Origin: Buxus sempervirens
Lineage: Eukaryota > Streptophyta > Magnoliopsida > Buxales > Buxaceae
Reading direction: 5' to 3'
NCBI GenBank assembly: GCA_947561395.2
Contig: OX387191.1
Coordinates: 32,939,439 to 33,003,438, forward strand
Length of the DNA stretch: 64,000 nucleotides
The position numbers were made by a program, and so were the translations under genes. The notes under the pieces are model-generated. The model was not told the DNA's origin and ran no database searches. It saw nothing but the letters and a program-made list of their open reading frames with translations. Position 1 is the first letter of the stretch; each line of letters begins with the position of its first letter. Below are positions 1-10,049 of this stretch, in pieces.

Positions 1-190
1 TTACCGGCGGTAAGATCCATTACCGCCGGTAAAATACAATTACCAGCGGCAGATACCACCGCTAAAGGCTATTTCGCGCCAAAATAACTCGCCATAGGTT
101 TTTTGCACCTGTGTTAACTTTTAGGGGCAGTAATTGTCTTTACCGCCGGTAAAAGTGCTTTTAGGGGGGAATTTTCTTACCGCCGCTAAG
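1..190. repeat. Dispersed palindromic word array TTACCGCCGGTAA
   Basis: The 13-base palindrome TTACCGCCGGTAA and variants (TTACCGGCGGTAA, TTACCGCCGCTAA) recur at about 1, 20, 140 and 178. Each copy could fold into a short hairpin. The array sits inside an LTR-like sequence and parallels other GC-rich word arrays in this window at 3366, 6600, 14740 and 21000. It is not a bacterial terminator, because no coding unit ends here. Confidence 0.55.
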
Positions 191-783
191 CCCGTCGCTA
201 ATTCCCCGCATTTTTGTAGTGACAAAAACATGCATAGAGATTAAACCAATCAAGAAAACAAATCAGACGTTAAATCTGTGCTACCTACCTCTGTTCGATT
301 GTTTCCTCTAACCAGCAATGATCACTCTTCTTCACTGATACTAGGCAATGCTCAGGAGATGAAAATCAAGGCAACACTCTCCCTTTTCCTTCTTCTTCTT
401 CTTCCTTTCTTCTTTGGTCGTTCTCAGTCGCTCACGGTCTCTCTCTCTCTTTCTCTCTTGCGGCTGACGAATACAAGCAAAATACGGCTTTAGGTATTCC
501 ACTCATATACTATTAGGTATTTTAACTTATTTATATATATCCTCAATACCACGCATCTCACATGCATTAGACTCCACACACACACCCAATCATATCTCCT
601 CAGAAATAAAATATTAATCATACCTTGATATCTCACGATCAGACGGTCGGATCTGCGCCCAACTCTGAATCTCCACTAATTACGATATCACTTACATTAA
701 TAAAATATTTCTATCAATTAAAACCTTCAATGATATTAATTATTAATTTACTTTTATATTTAGGAAAATTCGGGGTCTTACAT
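1..783 (-). mobile_element. Partial LTR-like sequence (element i), cut by window edge
   Basis: Read on the minus strand this stretch begins at 783 with TGTAAGACCCCGAATTTT, which resembles the TGTAAAATCCC starts of the better defined solo LTRs at 5684 and 16241. It continues to the window edge, so its other end and any target-site duplication are not visible. It contains a GC-rich palindromic word array (1-190). The open frames here (for example 278-493 and 625-876) are low-complexity and look like chance. Assignment as an LTR is inferred from terminal similarity only. Confidence 0.35.
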
Positions 784-2033
784 TTTGATTGTATTTTGAT
801 ATTTTTGAGAATTTTGTATGCATGCAATGTATATTTAGGGCATTGGCCCACCTATTTAGCATGCCATGGATATTGACTCATTGAATGAAAAGGGCAGTGG
901 CCCATTGATACTGACATATTGAATGAAAGGGCAGTGGCCCATTACTATTGATATATTGAATGAAGGGCAGTGGCCCAGAATCCATGAGAACTGAAAGAGG
1001 GCTTGGCCCAAGATTGACTCAGGTAAGGTCATGGGCTACCCTTGAGCACTTTCTATGCAAGTGTGCATGTCGTATTATTATGAAACTTGATGAATGGACA
1101 CACCAGCATAATGAACCCTTAAGATATGGATCTATAAACTTAAATAGGATTGTTTGTATATATATGCCATGGCCAAGTGTTGCTGTTACTGTTCTTGCTC
1201 CATATTGTTGATATCATTCTGGCACCAGCAACATCGGTGGCCGATGCCCATTTGCTACGGGGAATCGGCAATGGATGTTTATACGTCACGAGGAATCGGT
1301 GTATGGATGCCCACGTCAAGGGGAATCAGCATTGGATGCCTAGCCACCATATGGAATCGGTGAAGCTAGATGGGGCCATGTGCACTATATACTAAACAAC
1401 CTTGATAACAAGTGATAAAATTGAAGGATGGATTGCTATTAAATGAATTACTTGTACACCGAAGCACAAGCATGCACCAACTTGTATGGCATTGAACTGT
1501 GATATTTTACCTATGATTTCAAATACCCACATGTCATGGTTTCATCGAATATTATCTACATAAACTGCATTTTCACCGTGCATGCATGTGTTGCTTACTG
1601 AGACATTCGTCTCACAGTTGTTTTACATCTTATTTTTCAGATCCATCGTCGTCTGGTGTGAAGGACCGAACTGGGGATAGAGGAAAAGAGAAAGCTTTTG
1701 GGTATAGAGAGGAAGATTACTATAGGCCTTAGGATTTTATCTTGTTATACATGTTTTAGTTATTTTTGGACTTGTAAACCTTACGCTTGAGAGGAGTGAT
1801 TAGTCACCCACATTTTGTAATCTCCAAATAGTTATATAAATTGTTTTGTAGTCCACCACCGCATTGTTTCTTGTACACTATTATTACGCACATGTATGAA
1901 CTGTTTAGCACTTCCACTCACAATAGGAAAAGTTTTTAACTATTCCGCATTATATCAAGTATAAAGACCCACCCGTCATGGCCTAGGACAGGGGGATGCC
2001 TTGGAGGGGCATACCTAGTTCTGGGGCGTGACA
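784..2033 (+). mobile_element. LTR-like sequence (element ii), left boundary unresolved
   Basis: The plus-strand right end CTGGGGCGTGACA at 2021-2033 resembles the GGGGCGTTACA end of the solo LTR at 8154. Internally it has a splice-donor-like CAGGTAAGG near 1020 and the conserved TTGCTTACTGAGAC stem-loop (1599-1614), followed by a T-rich tract and TTTTTCAG near 1640. The distance from acceptor to end (about 390 bp) is close to that in the 5684-8154 LTR (about 420 bp). The left end is not clear and I found no TSD. GGGCAGTGGCCC repeats occur at 889-975. The open frames between 960 and 1395 are not convincing genes. Confidence 0.4.
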
Positions 2034-2590
2034 CTTCCCACCGAGTACACGGGTTGAGGAAGTATCCCACCGAGTACACAGACTGAGGATATAAAATAAT
2101 ACGCTTCCCACCGAGTACACGGATTGAGGAAGTATCCCGCCGAGTATACAGACTGAGGATATAAAATAATACGCTTCCCACCGAGTACACGGATTAAGGA
2201 AGTATCCCGCCGAGTATAAGAACTGAGGATATAAAATAATACGCTTCCCACCTAGTACACGGATTGAGGAAGTATCCTGCCAAGTACACGGACTGAGGAT
2301 ATAAAATAATACGCTTCCCATCGAGTACACGGATTGAGGAAGTATCCTGCCGAGTATACAGATTGAGGAGATAAAATAATACGCTTCCCACCGAGTACAC
2401 GGATTGAGGAAGTATCCTGCCGAGTACACGGACTGAGGATATAAAATAATACGCTTCCCACCGAGTACACCGATTGAGGAATTATCCCGTCGAGTACACG
2501 GACTGAGGATAAAACAACCCCACTTTCCACTGAGTACACAGATTTGGAAAGCAAATTGCCGTTGCTGGTCTACTGAGTACACAGATCTAG
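2034..2590. repeat. 70-bp minisatellite, about 7 units, with nested 35-bp half-units
   Basis: The motif ACGCTTCCCACCGAGTACAC recurs exactly every 70 bases at about 2101, 2171, 2241, 2311, 2381 and 2451. Each unit has two CCGAGTAYACRGA half-units about 35 bp apart, so it is a dimeric higher-order repeat. The array degrades at the right end (2521-2590), where single GAGTACACAGAT copies are more widely spaced. The several overlapping minus-strand open frames here simply read this repeat: 70 is not divisible by 3, so all frames cycle. They are not genes. Confidence 0.93.
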
Positions 2591-3365
2591 ACCATCTAGC
2601 CACAACATTAACCACATATAATTCCATTCATCAAATTAAGAACACCACTCATTCATTTGAAATCTAAGAGTTCAAGAAAATAAATGAATTGCAAATAAGA
2701 TACCAATTCTCCCTTTTTCATCACCCAAGTACCATAATAAATATTAAACCATATCAATACTTTCCAGAAACCAAAACATGTCTTAAACCTTATTTCAAAT
2801 CTGCACAATAGTTCTATGTGATTAAAATCCAACTTTACCAATTCCCTCTTTTAAACCAAAACATGGCTGAACCCAACCTTTCTTCCAAAATCCAATTTAT
2901 ATGATTAAAATCATTCTTACCCCATAACCAAATCTATTGTAGCTCTTTTAGAACCCCATAAGACATTCAAAAACGTCATATATAAATATCAAATAAAGTC
3001 TAATAATTTAGAATACCCACATATGTGGAGTCAAATACAGGTCTAAAATCATGGTTTCAATAGGTAAATATGCTCTGAGTGTGTATTAAATCATTCGATG
3101 CTCAAAACATGTTTAGATAGTTCAAATACAAGTGTGGGAGCTCTTAAAATCAAGTTGTGATTAAAATGGAAAAGTTTGGAACCAAAACTATCACAAAAAC
3201 CCATTTTAGTAGAACGTGCACAAAATCTTTATAAATTTTTTTTTAATTAAATTCCTGTGCAAGCACTTCCTAAATACCAAAATCTTAATTGTAAATATGT
3301 TTGAATTGATTAAAAACAATTCTGTAGTTGAAATCAACTCAATTTGGGGAAAATATAGTTTTCTG

Positions 3366-3540
3366 TCTTGGGCGCTCAAGCCGCCTGTCAGGCGCTCGCT
3401 TTGTCTGAAATTTTAACTCTCAGGTTAAGGAAACACAGGCTGGGCGCTCGAGCCGCTTGTCGGGCGCTCGTTTTGTTTGGAGGGTTGGATTTTCAGGTTC
3501 TAAATTGGCTAGGCACTCGAGCCGCCTGTCAGGTGTCAAG
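3366..3540. repeat. GC-rich word array (GGGCGCTCGAGCCGCCTGTC type)
   Basis: Three imperfect copies of GGCGCTCRAGCCGCYTGTC occur at about 3370, 3443 and 3513, in otherwise AT-rich DNA. The position inside LTR-like element iii matches the GCTCGAGCGACC array of the solo LTR at 5684. Confidence 0.55.
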
Positions 3541-4300
3541 CCAAATTTCAGGGCAGAACTCAGGTTATGAACAGCATGCGAATTCCGGAGTTTTTCTGGG
3601 ATTTAACTACCAAAACTTAATGTAATGGTTCTAAGACTTTGGAAATGGTTTCTGAATCATCAATGGATACTTTCTAAATGATTCTACAACCATTAGTCAT
3701 ATAAATCATGTCAGATCTATTGTTGTTCTTCAAATAACTCAAAATTACCCAAAACTGAATATGCAACACACAATTCTGAATTCACTGCAATTAAACCTCG
3801 AAAATCATTTCTAATCCTACGAATTCATCATCAAATCACTCTAAAACCTTTCAGATGATCAATACCTTGAAACTACACATTTACACATCAAATGATTCAC
3901 AAATAGCCAGTAAATACACGAATAATCGTACTCTTTGATAAACTGACGAAAATCTATTTTATGAAAGTTGAAGGGACTACTTACCTTTCTCTGAGATCGA
4001 TCCTTCCTTAACAGCAATGGAAATCACCCCAAAATTGATCCAAACAGACTCAACAACTCCTTGTATCATACGATTACATTTTTAGAACTTGAATCAATCT
4101 TAAAACTAAATGGAACATAAATCGATCTTTGCTTACCTTAAATCCAGACGAAAACTCCTGCTCCTTTTCTCTGATCTGATCAAGAACAATCACCAAAGTT
4201 TCAGACTCTGGGAGGACACTAGCATGAAGAGAAAATGGGGAGTGCGGCTTTTCCTTTTCTTTGAACATGATTAGCAATAGCCGCAACATTGCTTTGTTAT

Positions 4301-4302
<2 letters not shown>

Positions 4303-4370
<68 letters not shown>

Positions 4371-4371
4371 T
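4303..4371. repeat. Compound (AC)n(AT)n microsatellite
   Basis: About 24 AC dinucleotides are followed directly by about 10 AT dinucleotides. The minus-strand frame over it that reads as a V-C repeat is an artefact of the microsatellite. Confidence 0.98.
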
Positions 4372-4731
4372 TACACTTTTACCCCAGCTAACCTATTAAC
4401 CCTAATAACCTTCCTTTTAATGTCTTACCCTTGAACCCTTCAAACCAAAATACTAACTCCCAAGTAAAATTTTGTTCTTGGTCAACCCCACCCTTCTTTA
4501 GGGGAATTCGACCACTTCTATGAAGAATTTTAATTCTGTATATTTCTTTGAAATAATAGTATATAGTTGATTAAATAAAACTATCTATAAAAATTATTCT
4601 TATTATCTCGAAACTAAAATACAAACTGTAACATCCCTGGGTTGATCCTGGTTCCTATTCTTTGCATAAATTAACAACACCTCGAATCATCTTACTTAAT
4701 TATTTAATTCCTAAAATTCTGGGGTTTTACA

Positions 4732-5482
4732 TAAAATGCTTCTGACTCTTTTATCTTCTATTATGCATTTTGCTGTTCATCTGAGTTTAGAAGTCCCTTT
4801 GTCTTCTGTTAACATCCTTCCCAAATCTGCTATTAGATTTCCGAAACGTCATAATGTGCCAAATTAAATACCAAATCCTAAGCATATAAATTTCAAAGCA
4901 ACTTGCATTCATATATTAATGATGTAAAAAGTGCCAAATGCTTCATTACTCAAAATAATGATAAAATAACATGGCCAAACTAAACAACTAAAAACAATGT
5001 CTTCCATAGAAATATAACCTCTTCACAAATTGTAAACACCTAAAAAATGAATTTGAAAGATTGAATCATTTTGAGGCCTGGGGATAATCAGGTTCTCAGA
5101 GTAATAGACATTTTTTTGTAATTGAGTCATAAATGTATTGTTTCTCACTTTAAATTTCAGATGGTTACTTTGTTTAATTGATACTTTTTATAATTGAGAC
5201 ATGCCAAAATTAGGATGCCACTGGGTTAGCACAACAGTTATGAGATATGCAAACAACTAGAAGACTTGTTCCACAAATGAGTGAAACCGGGCACAAAAGA
5301 TTTCCATGGTATAAGGAACATGAACAAGTATGTTAATTACAATTTTCAAACCAAAGTAACAAATAATACAATCCTTCCATGCTAAAAAATATACATCCAC
5401 ATCCAAAAAAAATATACATCATATCCAAATAACATCAAACTCCCCCTCGTTGTCACGAAATAGATAAAAGAGGAAAGTAAAC
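4732..5482. other. AT-rich stretch, no gene seen; 3' flank of the next gene
   Basis: I see no coding region here. On the minus strand it lies just downstream of the stop codon of the transposon-protein-like gene that ends at 5483, so it could hold its 3' untranslated region. Confidence 0.4.
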
Positions 5483-5683
5483 TCAAGAAGTGGAGGGTCC
5501 AGCATCTCCACCACTGCCACTAGGGCCAACAACATGACTAGGAACAGCGCTTGGACTAAGAGCATCAAGAGAAGGACCACTTGTACCATTAGCTGCACTT
5601 GGACTTGGAGCTTCACTAGGAGTTGCACTTGGCTTCTCTTCTTGGTCATCGTCTGCCTGACTAAGGAAATAGTCCACCAACTC

Positions 5684-8154
5684 TGTAAAATCCCAGATTT
5701 TAGTAACTAAACTAATTGGTTAATAATATGCAGGAGATGAGATCTTGGTTCAACCCGGAGGAGTTCAAGATGAACCGGAGATGATAGGAGAGCCTATATA
5801 AGGTGAGCTCCTAATTATTGACCAAATATAGTTTTAATATATTAATTATTGTGCTATTATATTATTAGTAAGAATTAATTTTATTATAATCAAGGAGAAT
5901 ACAAAGGGGTTGGTCGAACCCAATAGTAGTGGGTTGACCCGAGGGTTAAGTTGGTTTGATTTAAGTGGGTTTAATGAAGGAGGGAAAATTAAGTAAAAGA
6001 CTTTAATTAATAAAATAACCTAGTTGTGCATGGAGTAGGTATTCACATTGAGCACAAAACACCAAAATAGAAGGAGCCGTGCGTCCTTGCTTGTTTCTTA
6101 TTTTTCTTCTCTTAGTTGCCTTGTGATCAAACCTACACCCTAAACAACTATTGGAGCCATCTTAGAGAAGACGGAGGAATATTTTCGTGCACACAGAAAC
6201 CAGGTAAGAGCAAGTAATAAACAGTTTTGTTTTTGGAGAGATAGATATGTTGCTAGAGGCTTAAAAGTGTGATTTTGAACCCAGACGTGATTGAGGCTTT
6301 TCGGAATCGTTTGGCAAACTTAGGAGTGATATTTCGTTGCTCTTAGAGGATATTTAAGTTCCAAAAACCAGGTAAGTAGTCCCTTGACGCTTACATAAAA
6401 TCTAAATTCGTGCTTAGACGATATTCATGGTTATTCGATGTTTGATGTGTTGATTTCATTATTTATGATGTTTTATGTGTTGGGAATTGTTCTAGCATGT
6501 GTATAATGTATTTTAGAATGATTTAGAATCGTTTTGATGCATTGAATATTGAGTTGTGGAATTTTTATTGAATTTCGCAAAGTTACGGATTTTTTCATGT
6601 ATCGAACCACCTGAGCAGTCGCTCGAGCGATCTATGTATATAGTTGAAAACCCGAGAGCAATTTTACCCAGATTGAACGACTGCTAGAACAGTTGCTCGA
6701 GTGACCTATCGAGCGACCTACCCTAAATTAACCTGTTTTGTAAGGCTGATCGAGCGCCCTTGGCCGCTCGAGCAACCAGGCTGTCAAATTTTGGAAAACT
6801 TGACTTTTCAACCTAGTTTTCACTAAGGAAGTGGTTCTATTCAATTTTAACATATGTACCATTAAGATTGGGGTATTTGGGAAGTGTTTGCATTGGCGGA
6901 TGTTTAAAATTCAATTTTATAAAGATTTTGGGTAGATGTTTCTAAAAAAGCCCTTTTACTTGATTCTATTGTTCCAAAAGATTTTAGTTTTAACCAAGGT
7001 TGGTTTTGTGAGTTCATAAATTTGTATTTGGGTGATATGAAGGTATTTTGTGCATCGATGGAGTCGATACACATTCGAGACATATTGGCCCGTTGAAACC
7101 TGGAGTTTTGGACATATGACTTGGTACATTCTATTTTGGTTTGGGTCACTATGTGACAAGGCTGGTGCCTGATTTATTGTATCCCGCATGTGCGGATTTG
7201 GTTACAAATATGGTTCTGTACTTTGGTGGGTGTTATTGAGAATTATGTCCATTACCCTGGTTGGTTTTCTCACTGTTGAGTGGACTTAGCAGTTATATGG
7301 ATCCATATAATAGCTAGTAAGTGAAATGTGTATTAGAGGGTTTTGAATTATGTGTCTGAGGCATTCCATCATCTCGAGGATGGTACTGCTCCTGGATTGG
7401 TCGGTCGCTACGTTACCCACTCCTGAATTGGTTGGGCCGTACATGCTAACTCATGGTTGGGTTCTTCCATTGGTGTTGAATAGCCAGACTGCGGGGCGGC
7501 TGGTCCATCGTAATTCGGTTAGGTAGCATATTGGCACATGTCTACTCTCTTTATCTGGTATACTATTTCATGAGTCTCATGAGGTGAACAAATTGTATTT
7601 CCTTGTTGTTTTGTATCTTATTGTGATTATTCGGATTAAGCGTTACATATTTTATTGTGGTCAACTATTTGCATGATTGCTTACTGAGATATTGTTTCTC
7701 ACATTATTATTTTATCGGTTTTGTTTTCAGATATTCCTGGAGAGGACATTGCCAGGGTAGAGACACCGGGGGAATACTGTGATTACTAGGAAGAAGACTA
7801 TTTCATTCCTGTGTAGGACGTAGAGAAACATTTAGATTTATTTTCTTAGGGATTATTTTCAATATTTTGATTAAGGAGTTTGATGTCATTTAAAGGATGA
7901 TTGGTATCTTTAATCCAAACCTTGGTGGATGTTATTTATGTTGTTTAGTTGAACTCTTTCCAGACTTCATAGATGAAATATAAAAGGATTATTTTGGTAG
8001 TTTAATTCCGCGCTTTCTGAAAGATGATGTTATTTCCGCACTCTAATATAATAAATGAAGTTGTTTAAGTTTGGAATAGTGTTTTGGGCCATTTTCCCTA
8101 ACAAACCAAATTTGGGTTTATGTGTTTAAATAAACCTGGATCCGGGGCGTTACA
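5684..8154 (+). mobile_element. Solo LTR (element iv), TSD AACTC
   Basis: Starts TGTAAAATCCCAG and ends CCGGGGCGTTACA, with perfect 5-bp duplications AACTC at 5679-5683 and 8155-8159. It is 2471 bp long with no coding sequence. No primer-binding site or internal region follows, so it is a solo LTR left by recombination between the two LTRs of a full element. Internal marks: two donor-like sites (CCAGGTAAGAG near 6200 and CCAGGTAAGTAG near 6369), a GC-rich word array (6600-6790), a tandem-like module with TCCTGGATTGGTC/TCCTGAATTGGTT (7380-7500), the stem-loop TGAGATATTGTTTCTCA (7685-7701) and the acceptor-like GTTTTCAG near 7731. It interrupts the minus-strand transposon-protein-like gene. Confidence 0.88.
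6600..6790. repeat. GC-rich word array (GCTCGAGCGACC type) within solo LTR iv
   Basis: Copies of the word GCTCGAGCGA(C/T)C and variants (GATCGAGCGCCC, CGCTCGAGCAACC) occur near 6617, 6696, 6710, 6748 and 6762. XhoI-like palindromes CTCGAG are central. It parallels arrays in the other LTR-like elements. Confidence 0.6.
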
Positions 8155-9191
8155 AACTCCTTGTACACCTTTTGATGAGATAGCTCCAAACTCTTTTGCC
8201 ATTGCTCAAGCCTCTAAAATCTTCTTATACTGTCATTATGATTCTTAGCCATCTGTTCACTCATAAATTGGAGAAGCTGAAGAAGTTGAGAATTTGGTCT
8301 TTGAGGAAAGATAATACCTCATGGAAGTTAGAAGGAGGTTGAGGTTGGGTAGGGTTATCAGGGTTAGGTGCTGGAGTAGATGCAAGATGGGCTCTACTTT
8401 GATGCAAGGTAGTATCAGTGATAGGTTGGCCTGCTTTGACAAGATCAAACTTAGGGTAAGGCACACTAAGACCAACAAGGAAACAGGCAATGAGACAACA
8501 ATAGGGAAGCCCGTTAGACTTTTTGGAATGGAGAAAAACTTCCAACATTTCGAAATAAATAACAGATGGAAGATCAATAGAATGATGTTTCTTTAAAGCA
8601 TAGAGAAACAAAAGCTTAGCAAATGGAATGGAAGATTTGTGGGCCACAAGATACAAGTTAGTACTTTGAATTCTGAAAAGTTCTATGGTTTCGGCTGAGA
8701 ATTTATTGGCTTCAAGGGCTTCACCCTTGTAAATCCATCAACCTCTTCCATTTTGTAGAAGAGTATCAGCCAACTCATTCTTAAACTCAGCATTGGTTTC
8801 AGAATATGGATATTGAGGGTTAGGAACCCTAGGAAGACAAAAAAACAGAAGCAATGACATCCAAAGTAATCCTAAGTGTAGTGCCCCTCAAGTAAGTGGA
8901 GAAAGGATTTTTATTCCAATCAACCTCATGAAAATTAGAGTAAAACTCTCTAATCATCTCATATGAAGGGAGGGTAAATTGATTAAACATGCAATCCCAA
9001 CCTCTCCCAGTGAGGCAATCAGTAATATCAATGGGAAGCTTACTAAGCATCACTACCCTTTCAACAATGAGAGGTCTCTGAATAAAATAATCCTCATAAT
9101 TCTTCCTAGCCCTCTCATCAAGGAAGGCTGACCGGTCAATCCTAGGTTGCTTATTAGAATGCCTAGCACCTAAAGATTTGGTTCTAGGCAT

Positions 9192-9760
9192 CTAAGAGTG
9201 GACAAGAGGGCAATATAAAAGAACAAAGAGAAAAAACAAAATAAAACAAGATGAAACACATGTAAGAATGAATGTAAGAATTTAATTCTATAAATTAATC
9301 CTAAGTATAGCATAAGAAGTGTAAAATGAATGAAAGAAAAGAAGAAAAACCACTAATAAATCAATCGGGGTTGGAAAATAAAATGTTTTTGAAGAACAGT
9401 TCATGAGCGTTAAAACGATAGCGCAAACGCTATCGTTCGTTCAAGAACACAAAACCCCCAAATTTGGGGATTTTCGGCTAAAACACCAAATGAAGATCAA
9501 AACCACACAAAATGTCTCGAAAAAGAAAATAATACACGATTAAAACATTTTCGAAGGGATTTGAAACCAAACAATACTTAAAAGAAGCACGAATCACAGA
9601 TTAAAGACATAAAACCCTAGAAAACACACGAAATCGAAAACGGCCGAAAGAACCCTAAAAGAAATGCATGTTAAACATGATTTCTTACCTTTAAATGCGA
9701 GATCCTCCAGTTAATTGACGTAAAAGCACTTGGAATAGCTCAAAATCCACAGTCGCCTCT
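9192..9760 (-). promoter_or_regulatory. Probable 5' UTR intron and leader of the transposon-protein-like gene
   Basis: Immediately upstream of the start codon (minus strand) is a T-rich tract ending in CCACTCTTAG, a good acceptor. About 500 bp upstream lies CATTTAAAG|GTAAGAAATC, a strong plant donor with the cut at about 9688/9689. This suggests a leader intron spanning 9688-9192. The splice sites are seen directly; transcription is inferred. Confidence 0.45.
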
Positions 9761-10040
9761 CGCACGAAGACTTTGGAGTTTCAGAGACACGTTCAAACCC
9801 TCTCGTACGCGACTTAAATGCGAAAGGGGTTCTACAATCTAACGTTCGAACGCCATGTCTAACGCGAGTCGAACGGTACACTTAAGTTGGTTTTTGAAAA
9901 AAACGTTTGAACCCTAGTCGAATAAGGAATCCCATTCGAACATGAAGACTTAACTAAAACAAACGTTGGACAGCGTTAGAGGCAACGTTTGACAGTGTTT
10001 GAGGCAACCATCTCAAACATTTGACACCGTTTGAAATATC
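9395..10040. repeat. Dispersed CGTTCGAACG / AAACGCTATCGTTCG words
   Basis: Short GC-containing words recur: GCGCAAACGCTATCGTTCG near 9420, TTCGAACG and related forms near 9843, 9901 and 10040, and AACGTTTGACAGTGTTTGAGGCAAC with variants at 9962-10030. The surroundings are AT-rich. The pattern resembles the GC-rich word arrays of the solo LTRs, so this may be a decayed LTR-like segment in minus orientation. Confidence 0.35.
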
Positions 10041-10049
10041 GTTCGAACG

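Larger units (their letters stand above)
2034..4731 (-). mobile_element. LTR-like sequence (element iii), minus orientation, decayed
   Basis: On the minus strand it starts at 4731 with TGTAAAACCCCAGAATTTT, a start shared with the other solo LTRs. It then has two splice-donor-like sites, AAGGTAAGC near 4135 and AAGGTAAGTAGTCCCTTC near 3986. The second matches CAGGTAAGTAGTCCCTTG at 6369 in the solo LTR at 5684. A GC-rich word array follows at 3540-3366. The far end is lost in, or interrupted within, the 70-bp minisatellite. A second terminus-like sequence, TGTAACATCCCTGG, lies at 4627, so the right side may be rearranged. No TSD was found and there is no coding sequence. Confidence 0.45.
5483..9191 (-). 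pseudogene. Putative plant transposon protein (PF20167-like), split by solo LTR, frameshifted
   Basis: The minus-strand gene starts at ATG 9189-9191, directly after a CCACTCTTAG splice acceptor. Pieces: 9191-8829 (N-terminal half, with a GWDCMF motif and REFYSNF at about residues 65-90), 8828-8257 (remaining domain, including GLPYCCLIACFLVGLSVP) and, beyond the solo LTR, 5683-5483 (Ser/Pro/Ala-rich tail with QADDDQEEKPS). The architecture of ...REFYxN... then ...GLP...L...GV matches the family annotated as 'putative plant transposon protein' domain, whose biochemical role is unknown. Lesions: a frame change at a T-run near 8847, a TGA near 8741 and a further stop downstream. The 2.47-kb solo LTR at 5684-8154 interrupts the gene near its C-terminus; the GAGTT duplicated on both sides rejoins the frame. 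It may itself belong to an older retroelement as an antisense reading frame. Confidence 0.72.

Noticed and set aside
1-190. TTACCGCCGGTAA hairpins as terminators or a CRISPR-like array
   Set aside because: Spacing is irregular, there are no unique equal-length spacers, and the DNA is a plant nuclear genome.
2015-2627. Several long overlapping minus-strand open frames with repeating VYSVGS/LGGK peptides
   Set aside because: They are translations of the 70-bp minisatellite in three frames; no start context or family similarity.
4074-4352. Minus-strand frame beginning with a V-C repeat
   Set aside because: Produced by the AC microsatellite.
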